Assembly (NCBI RefSeq): GCF_027409185.1
Contig: NC_084462.1
Span: 41,860,679-41,924,678, forward strand
DNA from: Cynocephalus volans
Lineage: Eukaryota > Chordata > Mammalia > Dermoptera > Cynocephalidae
Reading direction: 5' to 3'
DNA: 64,000 bases
A model generated the notes under the pieces. It saw only the letters and a list, made by a program, of their open reading frames with translations, was not told the DNA's origin and made no database searches. Position 1 is the first letter of the stretch, and each line of letters begins with the position of its first letter. Shown here one piece after another: positions 34,100 through 44,879 of this stretch. The translations under genes were made by a program, and so were the position numbers.

Positions 34100-35504
34100 C
34101 CAGACATGAGACTGAAATGCTCAAGGTGGTGACAATGATATTTCTGGGTTGAGAGATTTAGAGTGACATGTTCCACCTTAAACACTTCTATATGTTCTAC
34201 CTCTTCTATAATAAATAATTATTTTATAATCAGTACATATATATGATTTTTTAACAGATAAAGTTTAACATAAAGATACTTAAACATAAAGTTTAAACTT
34301 TGTTCAAGCTGTCAAAAGCACCAGCCAGGAAGAAAAGTCAATCCTCACTCAACGCAGTCACTGCCCACCCCAGGAAGAGAGGGAACTGCCAGAAATCCAA
34401 AAAAAAAAAAGGATTCTCAGGTGTGGTTGGCCTCTTATGCTTAGGAACTGATGGGAGAAAAATTTGTCCTTGAGAAGGTCAACCCTGATTAAATGTTATT
34501 ATGCTCTGATATGATGCCAGTAAATCATCTCAAAAAACCCCAAACATTCAAATAGTGGGAGGTTGCAGTGGCCACTTCAGGTGGTTTCTTCCCCGTGAGG
34601 CCATCATAAAGATGAAGATGAACACTGGGACCCACATGTGCTCACAGTGGGGACATCTAAAGTGAGCAGGGGGGCAGTGAGCAAACCTTCCTTGATCTGT
34701 TTCTCAGAAATACGTCAAGTAGTGGAAAGTAAAATCAGAATGATCTCGTGTTACCTTGTCCATGGATGTGTGATTGGATGTATGAGGTTATGACAAATGT
34801 AGAATCTGCCAAAATCAGATCGATTGTCCTTCCAGCCTAGACCATGATCTAATTACCTGAAGAACAGTAAGATGGAAATTTCATAACAGCCAGGGACAGA
34901 GAAACTGTCCACTGCAGGACTGAGTAATATCCAGGAGCATCCTGCTGGATTTGTCAGGGGAGCAGAACCACTGTGGGTTATGGCATAAGAGCTCTATTAT
35001 GGGATTGAGACCTTCCTTAGCAGTTATGGGAGGAGTTAGAGGAGTGAAGATCTGAGAGGAGAAGGTGGAAATCAGAACAATCACCAACCAGCCAGTCTGA
35101 GAAGTCAGGCATGTCCTGCTGCTGAAGCTGGTCTGTGAAGCATGAGGAGAAGTCTACAGGAAGCTACTTCTTCTGTAGGTTTTCAGCCAAGCATCTGGAG
35201 ATGGCCTGACTGCTGTTGGCTAGCAGGGCTGGCAGTGAAGAGACCAGGTGGACACAGGTGGAAGCGAGCAGGGACAAGCAGGAACCTGCTGGGCACCTCT
35301 CGTGTGTCTGTCACTGAATCTAACTGGGTTGACTTTCTGAGAGTAACGGATGCTGCCCATTGGCCAGAATCAGCTCAGGCCTTGCTGTAAGGAAGAATGC
35401 GGAACTGAAAAAGAACCTGGCCTTGTCTGTTTCTATGGAAACTTCTATGCCAGCAAAGAGGAGTGGCTATTGGCCAGGCAGCCAGGAGTGCCTTCTGCAG
35501 AACC
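34098..35504. other. Unassigned intergenic sequence
   Basis: No gene recognised. 34,900-35,390 has the texture of an LTR but no definable ends. Confidence 0.35.
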
Positions 35505-35690
35505 AGATCTTCCAACGAAGGTTTTCTCAGTCTCCGCACTATTGACACTTTGGGCCAGATCATTCATTGTTGTGGGGACTGTCCTGACATTGCCAGGATG
35601 TTGCTATCTTCAGACATTGCCAAATATCCTCAGAGTGGTGGCAGCACAATCATACCAGTGGACAACTACTGTTTTACCTTCTGCAATACA
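35505..35690 (-). mobile_element. MER20 (hAT-Charlie MITE)
   Basis: Reverse of MER20: ctccgcactattgacacttt, gggccagatcattcattgtt, gtggggactgtcctgacatt, gccaggatgttgc, then cttcagacattgccaaatat. A very widespread placental non-autonomous element, recognised from memory. Confidence 0.75.
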
Positions 35691-37551
35691 GAGTGTTGAA
35701 CCAAGCTTTTAGAAAATAATGAAGCTTATTCAATCACATTGTTCTCATTAAAAAACATTTTTAAAAATCATTTTTAGTGAGAATAGAAAGGGCTTCTGTG
35801 CAGTTAATAAACTGAGAGACTTTAAAAAATATTTTATTTGATCTTTATCTTGTCCTTAAAAAACTTTATTGAAATAAAGCATACATAGAGAAAAAATTAT
35901 TAATCATAATAGAACTCAGTTCAATGAATCATTACCTAGTGAGCACTGTGTTAAAACTATGCCTTTGCAGCAGCACTTGCCTCAAAGGTGTCAAAATGGA
36001 ATGGTGTATTTCAACTAGAAACGGATCAAACCAGTCAAAGTTGATAAATGTCTAAGAATCCCAAGTCTAAGAATGCTAGACTCTTAGTGGGCTACTTGAA
36101 GATTCTTTCCTGACCAATGAAAAGCAGGATCTGTATTTTGAGCCTTGTATACTATTTATGGACTCATTCCACCCTGTCATTTGTACATGCTGCAGTTCTC
36201 GATTAGTATACCACAATGAACTGACTTATAAAAAAAGCCCCTTACATTTTCCTTCAGAGAGTCATTCAGTGACTTTCCTCACTGGTGTATGTACTCTTGC
36301 TTAGCAAGTAAATAAATCCTATGTTCTATTTCTCAATCACCATGGTGCTCATTGCCTTTGCTTTAACAATTCTGGAAGTTCTACTAAGATTGCCTTGGAG
36401 AGTCTCCTTGTCTGGAGCAGTGGAGGATCTGCTGCTTTTAGTGGTGAGCCACTCAACAGCAACAACACCTTTCTCGCTTGCTGAGCTGCCATCTGAGTCC
36501 TGGTCAGCAGATTCCAGTGCATGACACACAGTATGAGACTATTGTGATGCTGAAGTCATTTGGTTGAGTTTTCAACCTTGATTTGCAATCTGTTAACTAT
36601 CCATTGAAAGAAATGTTTGTCACTGGACCTGAGAACAAGGAGTTAATGAGCTACTGAGCATCTGATCCAAATTGTATCTGCAGAGTTCCTTGGATCTAAA
36701 TTTCTGCCTATTCTACTTATTTCTTGTTTCTTCTCATTCAGATGCATGTTAGGTCATGGAGACTAATGCTGGCCAGAACACTGGACCAGATTTGACTCAA
36801 TCAGAAGGTCTCTCTATGTCATTTTCTACACTTAACACAGTTGGCTGTGGGTTTGTCTCTTTGTGTCTTTTTCTAAAAATTCTGTAGAGACTTTGTGGTT
36901 GGGCTGTGCCCTACTCCATATCCAAGTCACAGGGACTGTTTACCAAAATGCTGAGCTTTTCTTGACCATGTAGGTGAGAAAGCACTATGTTACATATGTC
37001 AAAACTTAAATATCCTATCTTCTGGCTAGAGAAGGAATACCTTCTGTTGCTGTTCTTTGTTAAACTGGTGGACTCTGAGCTGAAAACAAATAACACTTCT
37101 TCCTGGGGTTCTCTGGGTTCTTATACATAAACTCACAATAATATTAATTCTTTTGCTTATTTGGCAAAATGGAAGGATTTTGCCAAGGATAATTTAGTGA
37201 TATAAGGACCATTTGAGGCACATTTGATTTTGTAAGATTTTACATCCATGAGGAGCACTGGAAATAAGAGGGGGTAAGATTCCAAATATATGATGGCCAT
37301 TAAAAAAAAAGTAGCGTTCAGAAATTTATAAATGTTGAAATGGTCCAAAGTGGCTTTCTTAAAGGGTCCTTTAACAAGGATTAAGGAGAAAGTTGATAAA
37401 AAATGTCTCTGATCCTCCACCTACCCTAGCACCTCCCCAAAGCCACTGTGTCTCTGTCATCCTGTTTCTTCATCAGTTTCTCTTCACCCCCCTCGCCCCA
37501 GCTCCTACTCCCTTGATACCTCTGGTGAGGAACACATGCTTATGCCGTATG
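35691..37551. other. Intergenic sequence with an LTR-like stretch
   Basis: 35,980-36,350 has LTR-like order: cttataaaaaaagcccctt near 36,225, then aagtaaataaatcctatgtt as a possible polyadenylation region. The rest (36,400-37,550) shows no recognisable gene. It could be decayed retroviral interior, but no retroviral motif is readable. Confidence 0.3.
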
Positions 37552-37934
37552 TGATAGGTTTTGAACATAACCAGCACCATTTTAGGCAAGGCCAAGCACA
37601 GAATGGCCACCAGCCCCCACCCCCTTTTCCTTACAAGAAGTCTCATGACTTCCATGAAACAGAAACCCTTTTGGCTTCTGCATAGGCATAATTTTCTGCT
37701 CCAGTTGCATCAGGCAGGTGGAGCTTCTGCACTAGCGTAATGCTCCTCCTCAATTGCATCAGCCAGCCCTGGCGCCCTACAGCCTGTATAAGCTCTCCCA
37801 CCTTGACGACTGGTGCTGCTCTCTACTTTGAGGGCAGCTCCCGCTGCTGCTCTCCATTTTGAGTGCAGCCTGGCAGATTTCTTTTCTTTAATAAGGCTTG
37901 ATTAGTACCTGGCATCTCGGCTCACTTTTTTTCA
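37552..37934 (+). repeat. ERV 5' LTR
   Basis: Starts tgataggttttgaacata, ends ctcactttttttca, with a TATA-like tataag at 37,787-37,792. The polyadenylation signal is altered to aataag. It is about 34 bp longer than the 3' LTR because a ctgctctc...gcagc segment near 37,815-37,870 is duplicated in tandem. Confidence 0.93.
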
Positions 37935-37937
37935 TTT

Positions 37938-37955
37938 TGGTGCCGAAATCCAGGA
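37938..37955 (+). other. ERV primer-binding site (tRNA-Phe)
   Basis: tggtgccgaaatccagga, three bases after the LTR end, matches the complement of the tRNA-Phe 3' end at 16 of 18 positions. This is where reverse transcription would have been primed. Confidence 0.88.
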
Positions 37956-38283
37956 AGTGTTCTGGCCGATGTTCTTGGACAATCCCCAGCTGGGCTGATT
38001 GGCCCTCGGCCACCCTTCCTGGATCCGCTGAACTTGGTACCTCAAGGACTCTCTTCTTTTGCCATTCCAGACCAATGCATCTACCATTGGCCTCAATTTA
38101 GGGTGAGTCAGTCAGTGGGCCAGTCCCACCACTATGGGTTTCCTTGAGTACTCTCTACTTGCTGCAAAGCCCTCTAGCTGGTCGGTGGCTCTTCTCTCAA
38201 AAAGAAGGTGTACACCAATGAGGACACCCCTTGGTGTCACCTTTCTTCTACTGGGACTGATCACCTCCTTTCTCACCCTCTAA

Positions 38284-39960
38284 GTGGGATCCTCACAATC
38301 CAAACCTCCACACTCTATGCCCTTTGGCTGTCTCCTGGCCAATTTACAACCTCTTGGCCTCCAGGGAGACATTAAACCTAAACGTCTCGTTTTCTACTAT
38401 AATGAAGTTTTGCCAAAATACAAACTAGATAATGGATCCCAGTGGCCAGAAAATAACACTTTTTTTTTTTTTTTTTTTTTTTTGTCCTTTTGTGACCGGC
38501 GTACCACGCTTAGCCAGTGAGCGCACCGGCCATCCTTATATAGGATCCAAACCCGCAGCGGGAGCACCGCTGCGCTCCCAGCGCCGCACTCTCCCGAGTG
38601 CGCCACAGGGTCAGCCCTAGAAAATGGCACTTTTGACTTAGCTGTTCTTAGAGACCTAGACAACTTCTGTCACTGAAACAGCAAAGCCGGAGAGATTCCT
38701 TATGTTTAACCCTTCTTCTATCTCTGATCGTGTCCTTCTCTCTGTCATAACTGTCCTACATCTCAAATTCTCCTAGCTCATGCCCAACCTCCCCTTCTGG
38801 AATTAGATCAGTCTTTTGATCTGCCAGACCACTCTTCTCCTCAAACACTTCCTTACACTCCAAATCCTTCACCAGCCCCTTCACCTTTTCCCTCTCTCCA
38901 CTATACCTGGTCTCAAGATGCTTGTCCTCAGCCACCCAACCCCTCTCCTTCTCACCCTTCGTCAGGTGACAACCCCACCTAAGCTCTGGCTCCTTTATAC
39001 CCCCTCCATGAAGTGGCTGGGACAGAGGGAATTGTCTGGGTCCATATCCCCTTATCTCTTTCTGATCTCTCTAAAATCGAAAAATGACTGGGATCTTTCC
39101 AGTCCAACCTGGACACATATCTTAAGGAATTCAGATATCTCACCCAGTCTTATGATCTCACCTGGCATGATATTTTTATGATTCTCACTACTACTTTTGT
39201 CCCCTGAGGACAGGGAACAGGTCTAGACAACAGCCCAACAATAGGCAGATGAGGTACACTCAAAATAACATATGGCCTGTGGGAGCTGTCACTGTCCCTC
39301 ACACTGACCCAAATTGGAACTACCAGACTAATCACGGAGATTGGGATCTCTGAGATAACACAATCACACATATTCTTCACAGCCTTTAAAAGGCTGCCCA
39401 CAAATCAGTCAATTATGACAAACTCAGGGAGATCACACAAAGATCCACTGAAAATCCCAGTGAATTCTTAATTTGCCTCTCAGAGGCCTTACACAAATAC
39501 ATGAATAGACCCAAACTACCCTGCAGGCATGGCCCTCTTACACTCTTATTTGATTACCCAATCAGCCCCTGATCTTAAAAAAAAAACTAAAAAATCTTGA
39601 GGATGGTCCAAATATGACCCAATGAGACCTTTTCAATGCAGCTTTCAAGGTTTTTAACAATAGGGAGGAGGAGGAGAAGAAGGATCAATACAAAAGAGAT
39701 CAGGCCAAATACCACCAGCTTTTGGCTAATCTGTGGCTCACATAATCCAAAACAGGCTGCCTCTAGGGGCAAGCCACTAGGAAACTGTTTCAAATGTGGT
39801 CAACCAGGCCATTGGGCACAGGCTTGTCCAAATCCGAAGCCCCCTCCAGAGCCCTGTACTCATTGCAAGTTGCCAGGCCACTGGGGGGGGGCGGGGTGTT
39901 GACTGTCCCACTCGCCAGAGAGGGAGTGGCCCAGTCCCTAACCCACAACTTTTAGCTCCA
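38284..39960 (+). pseudogene. gag: ERV gag remnant
   Basis: Starts at the place of a retroviral matrix protein: glycine second, then serine/glutamine/lysine, a myristoylation-like context. The start codon now reads GTG. The frame is soon split by a CYN SINE (38,464-38,618) and continues with several stops and shifts through a proline-rich region and a decayed capsid. Near the end the nucleocapsid is readable. The first zinc knuckle has the C-X2-C-X4-H-X4-C pattern (about 39,786-39,827). The second begins CTHCKLPGHW but is shifted in a run of G near 39,884-39,892. Gag would assemble virus particles. This copy cannot encode it. Confidence 0.85.
38464..38618 (-). mobile_element. CYN-type SINE inserted in ERV gag, intermediate form
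   Basis: Antisense SINE with a 16-bp target duplication carrying two mismatches (agaaaataacactttt at 38,448-38,463, agaaaatggcactttt at 38,619-38,634), so older than the copy at 23,308. On the minus strand its second unit keeps gctaagcgtggtac before joining gccggtcac, a little more than in the two short copies. It dates the provirus as older than this SINE. Confidence 0.92.
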
Positions 39961-40029
39961 CAACCATCCCTACTGGAGCTGCTTGGCTTTGCCCAGGAGG
40001 AGAACTGATGATGCCCAGGGCCTGAGGCC

Positions 40030-40384
40030 CCCACAGAGATCACTGCGCATGAGCCCAGGGTAACTCTGCTCATAACAGGTAAGTCGATCTCTTTTGTTAT
40101 TGATACAGGGGCCATTTGCTCTACCCTTCCTGAACACTTGGGGCTCACAGCCCCATCCCCTATCACAGTCATAGGAGTTACAGGATCAGAACATCACCCA
40201 CGAATCACTCAACCCCTCTTGCACCTTACATAACATCCAACTCAGATTTTTAATTATGCTTTAATGCCCCGTCCTCTTATTGGGGTGAGACATCCTTTCC
40301 AAATTCAAAGCTACCCTTACCCTAAACACTTTAACTCCAACTACAATGCCACAGACCTAGGCCCTGAAACCTCTACCCTCCCTT
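40030..40384 (+). pseudogene. pro: ERV protease remnant
   Basis: Aspartic protease fragment with the active-site motif VIDTGA at 40,096-40,113, followed by a CSTLPE-type strand. A stop codon interrupts it shortly after (near 40,230), and the downstream part is in pieces. The family cleaves Gag and Gag-Pol polyproteins. Confidence 0.8.
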
Positions 40385-41640
40385 TCCCCCTGACAAAGTT
40401 AATCCTATAGTATGGGATACCTCCTTACCCTCCATCACTACTCTATGGCTGTGTTACCCATAACCTCAATTGTTCCTAACTCTTATACTGTCCTGTCCAC
40501 AATCCCAACAACCGCTCATTTCTTCTCTGTACTCGACCTCAAGGATGCTTTTTTTCCCATCCCCTTATACCCATCTTGCCAAAACCTGTTTGCTTTCACT
40601 TGGACTGATCCTGACATGTGCCATTCCCAAAAACTTTCTTGGACAGTTTTGCCCCAGGGATTTTGCGACAGCCCCCACTTTTTCAGCCAGGCTTTAGCAC
40701 AAGACTTATCTGAGCTCCCTTTGACTCCCAGCACTTCAATACAATACATGGATGACCTCCTTCTTTGTAGCCCCACCTACAAGGAGTCATAAGTTCACAC
40801 CATTAATCTCCTTAATTTCCTGGTCTCCAGGGGATATCGAGTGTCCCCCAACAAGGCCCAAATCTACTCTCCTTCAGTCATCAATTGGGGAGTCCACCTC
40901 AGCCCCACAACAAGGGAGATAATGGTAGATCACAAAAGTTTAATTTATGAACTACCAACTCCTACCACAAAGAGTGAAATTCTCTCTTTCCTAGGGCTTG
41001 CAGGATATGTCCACGTGTGGATTCCCAACTTTGGAGTGTTAGCAAAACTACTTTATGAGGCAGCTAAGGGGGACCCCACAATTCCCTTAAACCCCACAAA
41101 GCCCATTCATTCTTTCTTCCAGCAGTTGAAAGCTGCTCTCCTTACAGACCCAGCTCTTTCTCTCCCAAACATATCCCATCCGTTTGTCCTACACATCAGT
41201 TAAACCCAGAGATTGGCAGTTGGGGTTTTGGGACAAGAGGAGGGAGATATCTCCTCCCCTGTTGCATACCTTTCCAAACAATTGGACAGCACAGCTTGAG
41301 GATGGGATCCCTGTTTACGGGCCTTGGCGGCAGCTGCTCTTTAACACAAAAAAGCTCTAAACTAACTTTTGGACAACAGTCATTTGTTCCCCCCATCCTA
41401 CTAGACCTTCTCAGCCATAAGGCCATGTCAATTCTCTCCCCTTCCCACCTACAACTTATCCACCTTACCTTCATTGAAAATTCCCAGTTCTCCTTTAAAC
41501 CTTGCCCTCCCTTAAATGCAGCTACTCTCATCCCAAAACACTCACAACCCTTAGAACATAATTGCATGGAGTCTTTAGACCTCTTTCTCAATCCCTTTCC
41601 ACACATCTCCCCTCATCCCATTATGCGGCCTCAACATACA
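40385..41640 (+). pseudogene. pol: ERV reverse transcriptase remnant
   Basis: Palm and fingers motifs are readable: a VLDLKDAFF strand with the first catalytic aspartate (about 40,534), a LPQGF motif (about 40,651), and the active site YMDD at 40,745-40,756. A stop at about 40,789 breaks the frame just after. The connection region follows in another open piece (40,841-41,203), with FLGLAGYVHVWIPNF and decayed text to 41,640. The family copies viral RNA into DNA. This copy is broken in several places. Confidence 0.9.
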
Positions 41641-43130
41641 TAGTTCATAGATGGGAGCGCCACCTCCACTCCCACCCCCCGGGTGGGTTATGCCATAGTA
41701 AATCTAACACAATCTATTGAGGCTGCGCCCCCCAACACCACTTCCCAACAGGCAGAACTCATTGCCCTCACCTGTGCTCTCACTCTGGCAAGTAACAAAC
41801 GAGTCAATATATACACTGACCCTAAGTATGCTCACCACATCCTACACTCCTGCACAGCCATATGGAAGGAGACAGTATACATGACCACTCAAGGAGGGCC
41901 CATAAAAAGTGGACATCTTATCAAGATACTTCTTGAGGCTGTACAACTTCCAAAGAAGGTTGGGGTTATATACTGTAGAGGACACCAAACCTCCAACGAC
42001 CCCATAGCCCAGGGAAACAAACTGGCAGATCTAACTGCAAAACAGACTTCTCAATCACCAGGCCCCCACTCTTCCTCTCCCGCTCAGGTTCTTCTCATGG
42101 CCCCTACACCCTCACCCCAATACACACCCCAAGAAATACAACACCTCCAACAGTTGGGAGCACAGAGGAAAGACAACAGGTATACTCTCTCTGGTCGCTA
42201 TGTCCTCCCTACCACACAAACTGAGCAAATCCTTTTAGATTTCCAACATTCAGTTCATATAGGCTATGAACCCCTACTATGCCTTCTTCAGCCCTTATAT
42301 TACTCTCCCCACATGGTCAAGTTACTTAAACAAATCACTCAAAATTGTCCTTTGTGTACTCATTGCTCTAATCAAGGTGGCCTCCAAGTTCGGTCCTTTC
42401 CCACCCACCAGGCCAGAGGATACACTCCTGGCCAGGATTGGCAAATTGACTTTAGTCACATGCCTCCCGACAAAAGGACACGCTATCTTCTAACCTTAAT
42501 AGATACCTTTTCAAGTTGGGTTGAGGCTTTTCCCTGCACTTCAGAGGGTGCTACAGCAGTAACACCTGCTCTCACCTCAGAAATCATCCCTCATTTTGGC
42601 TTGCCCACCAGCCTCCAGTCTGATAACGGCCTGGCATTCATTTCCCGGATTACACAACTCACGGCACAGGCATTACATATAAAAAGCCAATCACCTCACA
42701 AAAACACACCTCACCAAGCTGTCCATGGAACTTCACCTCCCCTGGACCCAACTTCTCCCTTTAGCACTCACTCGCCTGCAAGCTGCCTGTGCAAACCCAC
42801 TGGCCTCAGCCCCTTTAAACTTATGTATGGCAGACCCTTCACTCTCACACCTCTCCCTTCCAGCTCACCACCTTTAGGCCAGTATCTCCCTACTCTTTCA
42901 CTCATTAGGGATTGTAGGGAACAGGCCAACCTTCTATTACCTCATCCTTTCCCCACCACCCCCTCAGACTTTAAACTGAGCCTGAGATAGTAAGTGTATA
43001 TTAAAACCTGAATCCCAAAGCCCCTCTCACCATGTTGGGAAGAGCCTTATACAGTACTTCTCACCAACCCCATGGCAGTAAAAGTACTAGGAAAGGCCCC
43101 TTGGTATGAGACTTTACCCAAAGAATCTGT
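41641..43130 (+). pseudogene. pol: ERV RNase H-integrase remnant, long open stretch
   Basis: An in-frame stop at 41,641 precedes an uninterrupted stretch of about 449 codons to 42,990. RNase H is visible with its acidic residues: IDGS at the start, AELIAL, YTDPKYA, and a later aspartate before the integrase. Integrase shows the HHCC zinc part (CPLCTHC near 42,350), the first catalytic aspartate (DWQIDF, about 42,438) and the second (QSDNG, about 42,618). The third acidic residue region is scrambled near 42,690-42,780: the reading jumps to unrelated text and then back to the conserved LMYGRPF. So catalysis is not possible as read. The integrase C-terminus lies in a different frame to about 43,130. 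Confidence 0.85.
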
Positions 43131-43259
43131 TAACACCAAGCCAGAGGGGTCCCTCTGCTCAACTCCCAACCCAACATCTCCTTACACTTCGTCCATTTTA
43201 GGACCCACAAAACTGAAAATCTCCAGGACCTCCGCTCTTCCCCCAATCCCAGAAGAAGG

Positions 43260-43830
43260 ATGATCTTTCCCCCAATGATTATCCTCTCACTCTTGCAGGC
43301 CCACTTCACGTCCTTCACACAAGAGCTACTCCAAGACTGGTCCTGACCTGCTATCATGGGTTTGCCATTGTGGGACATGATAAGTATATGCCACCCCGTG
43401 TCCCTAACTTTTATTATACTACTTGTTCTAGTACTTGCAGCTGCCCCAAAGGATTGTAACAATATAGAGAGATTTCTCCTGGAACTCCTTTACCTCCTAT
43501 CAGTAGGATGCTTCTTAACAATTTCATTGTGGCAATGTACCTTTTAAAATTAACCCCTTTTGCCCCACTTTCCAAATGCCTCATGGACTGATCCTTCTCT
43601 TTTGTCCTTGCCTCTTTCAGTGTCTTTCTAATTTCTTACAGGAGTGGATGCAGGCTTTCACCAACCAAAATGTTGCCAAATTGTTCCTGGGACAAGGATA
43701 TCAGCCCCTCAGAATCAGTGACCCTTCCCCAGAAAAATACAGCCTCCCAACAAAACCGACACCCCATCATATAATTTTTCCTTCTTCTTTTCAAAGATCT
43801 CTGCCCATTCTCAGCAGGAAGTAGCTTCAG
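43260..43830 (+). pseudogene. env: ERV env remnant (most of gene deleted)
   Basis: Only the edges of an envelope gene appear to remain. One is a hydrophobic leader-like start at 43,260 (MIFPP... then leucine/isoleucine-rich). The other is text near 43,640-43,800 resembling the cytoplasmic tail of a class I transmembrane subunit. The surface subunit and most of the transmembrane subunit, including any fusion peptide, are missing. Frames are broken. The identity of the leader is an inference from position and hydrophobicity. Confidence 0.55.
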
Positions 43831-43871
43831 AAGAAAGAGAGCTCTGTCCCTTTTCCTCTCTCCCTGTACTT

Positions 43872-43883
43872 AAAAAGTGGGAA
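43872..43883 (+). other. ERV polypurine tract (interrupted)
   Basis: aaaaagtgggaa directly before the 3' LTR, the position of the plus-strand primer. A single T interrupts the purines. Confidence 0.75.
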
Positions 43884-44232
43884 TGATAGGTTTTGAACAT
43901 AACCAGCACCATTTTAGGCAAGGCCAAGAACAAAATGGCTGCCAGCCCCTGCCCCTTTTCCTTATGAGAAGCCTCATGACTTCTGTGAAATAGAAACCTT
44001 TTGGCTTCTGCATAGGCACGATTTTCCACCCTGGTTGCATCAGCCAGGTGGAGCTTCCACACTAGCTTATGCTTCTCCTCAATTGCATCAGCCAGCCCTG
44101 GCGCCCTACAGCCTAGATAAGCTCTCCCACCCCAATGCCTGCTGCTGCTCTCCATTTTGAGTGCAGCCCAGCAGATTTCTTTTCTTTAATAAAGCGTGAT
44201 CGGTACCCGGCATTTCAGCTCACTTTCTTTCA
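43884..44232 (+). repeat. ERV 3' LTR
   Basis: Starts tgataggttttgaacata, ends gctcactttctttca, with the polyadenylation signal aataaa at 44,188-44,193. It lacks the 34-bp duplication of the 5' LTR. Confidence 0.93.
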
Positions 44233-44799
44233 ACATCAACTCCCTTGATCTGGGGAGATCTCCCCAATCTGACCCCCACTCTGAGAAATCTCTATTCTTG
44301 CCCCTGTTGGCAGCTGTATTTGCAGTATGCAAGCTGCCTTGACTCAGTTTTCCTTTAAGTCTTTACTCCACCTGGCTAGTGATGTTTATGCAGTAGTGTT
44401 TAAACCCTGGGCCATAACTGAACTTATAGCTATGGTAAATAAATTCCTAAACTCCACTGAGGATAGAAAATAAATTACTGAACAGTTTAGATGCTTACTA
44501 GATAACTAGACTCTAGGCCTACCCGACCTTCTTGAACTGACTAGGCTATTTGTCACTACTTTGGAAGGAGAATCATGGTATATAAGGCAAGATGGAATCT
44601 CTGGGACTCTCTCAGAGATCATAATACTATGGAAAGCCTAATGCATGCTAAAGGAATTGGTAGAAAATTGCTCCAGGATATACTTGAGGCTATCTTGGTT
44701 AAAATAGATTGGATCAAAATTAAAAACCATTAGCAGGAAAAAGTTGAAGTCTTTAGATATAAATTAACTGAAACATTTATGAGAGTCAGACACAACACT
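44233..44799. other. Unassigned sequence after the provirus
   Basis: No gene or nameable repeat. It starts abruptly at the LTR end, so it is probably the original host flank. Confidence 0.4.
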
Positions 44800-44870
44800 T
44801 AAAAATGGTTAAAATGGTAAATTTTATGTTGTGTATATTTTACTACAATAATAAATCAAATGTAGGTTAT
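44800..44870 (+). mobile_element. L1 3' UTR terminus fragment
   Basis: aaatggttaaaatggtaaat, tttatgttgtgtatatttta and ctacaataataaa form the usual end of an old L1 3' UTR. It abuts the next L1. Confidence 0.55.
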
Positions 44871-44879
44871 ACAAAATAA

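Larger units (their letters stand above)
37552..44232 (+). mobile_element. Endogenous retrovirus, class I (gamma-like, tRNA-Phe primer type), defective
   Basis: A 6.7-kb provirus in sense: 5' LTR, primer site, gag, pro, pol, env remnant, polypurine tract, 3' LTR. The primer site pairs with tRNA-Phe, which among known elements is the HERV-F type. YMDD-type RT, RNase H and integrase text confirms a retroviral pol. The interior is about 5.95 kb against 7-8 kb for a complete relative, the shortfall being mostly env. Hand comparison of the LTRs gives about 40 substitutions over about 350 bp (near 12%), many of them CpG transitions, so the integration is old. No matching 4-6 bp target duplication is visible (cgtatg before, acatca after). 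Every gene carries stops or frameshifts, and no product is expected. Confidence 0.93.

Noticed and set aside
41641..42990. A domesticated retroviral integrase gene
   Set aside because: Third catalytic region is scrambled, the ORF lacks an ATG near its start and is preceded by an in-frame stop, and it sits in an ordinary defective provirus.
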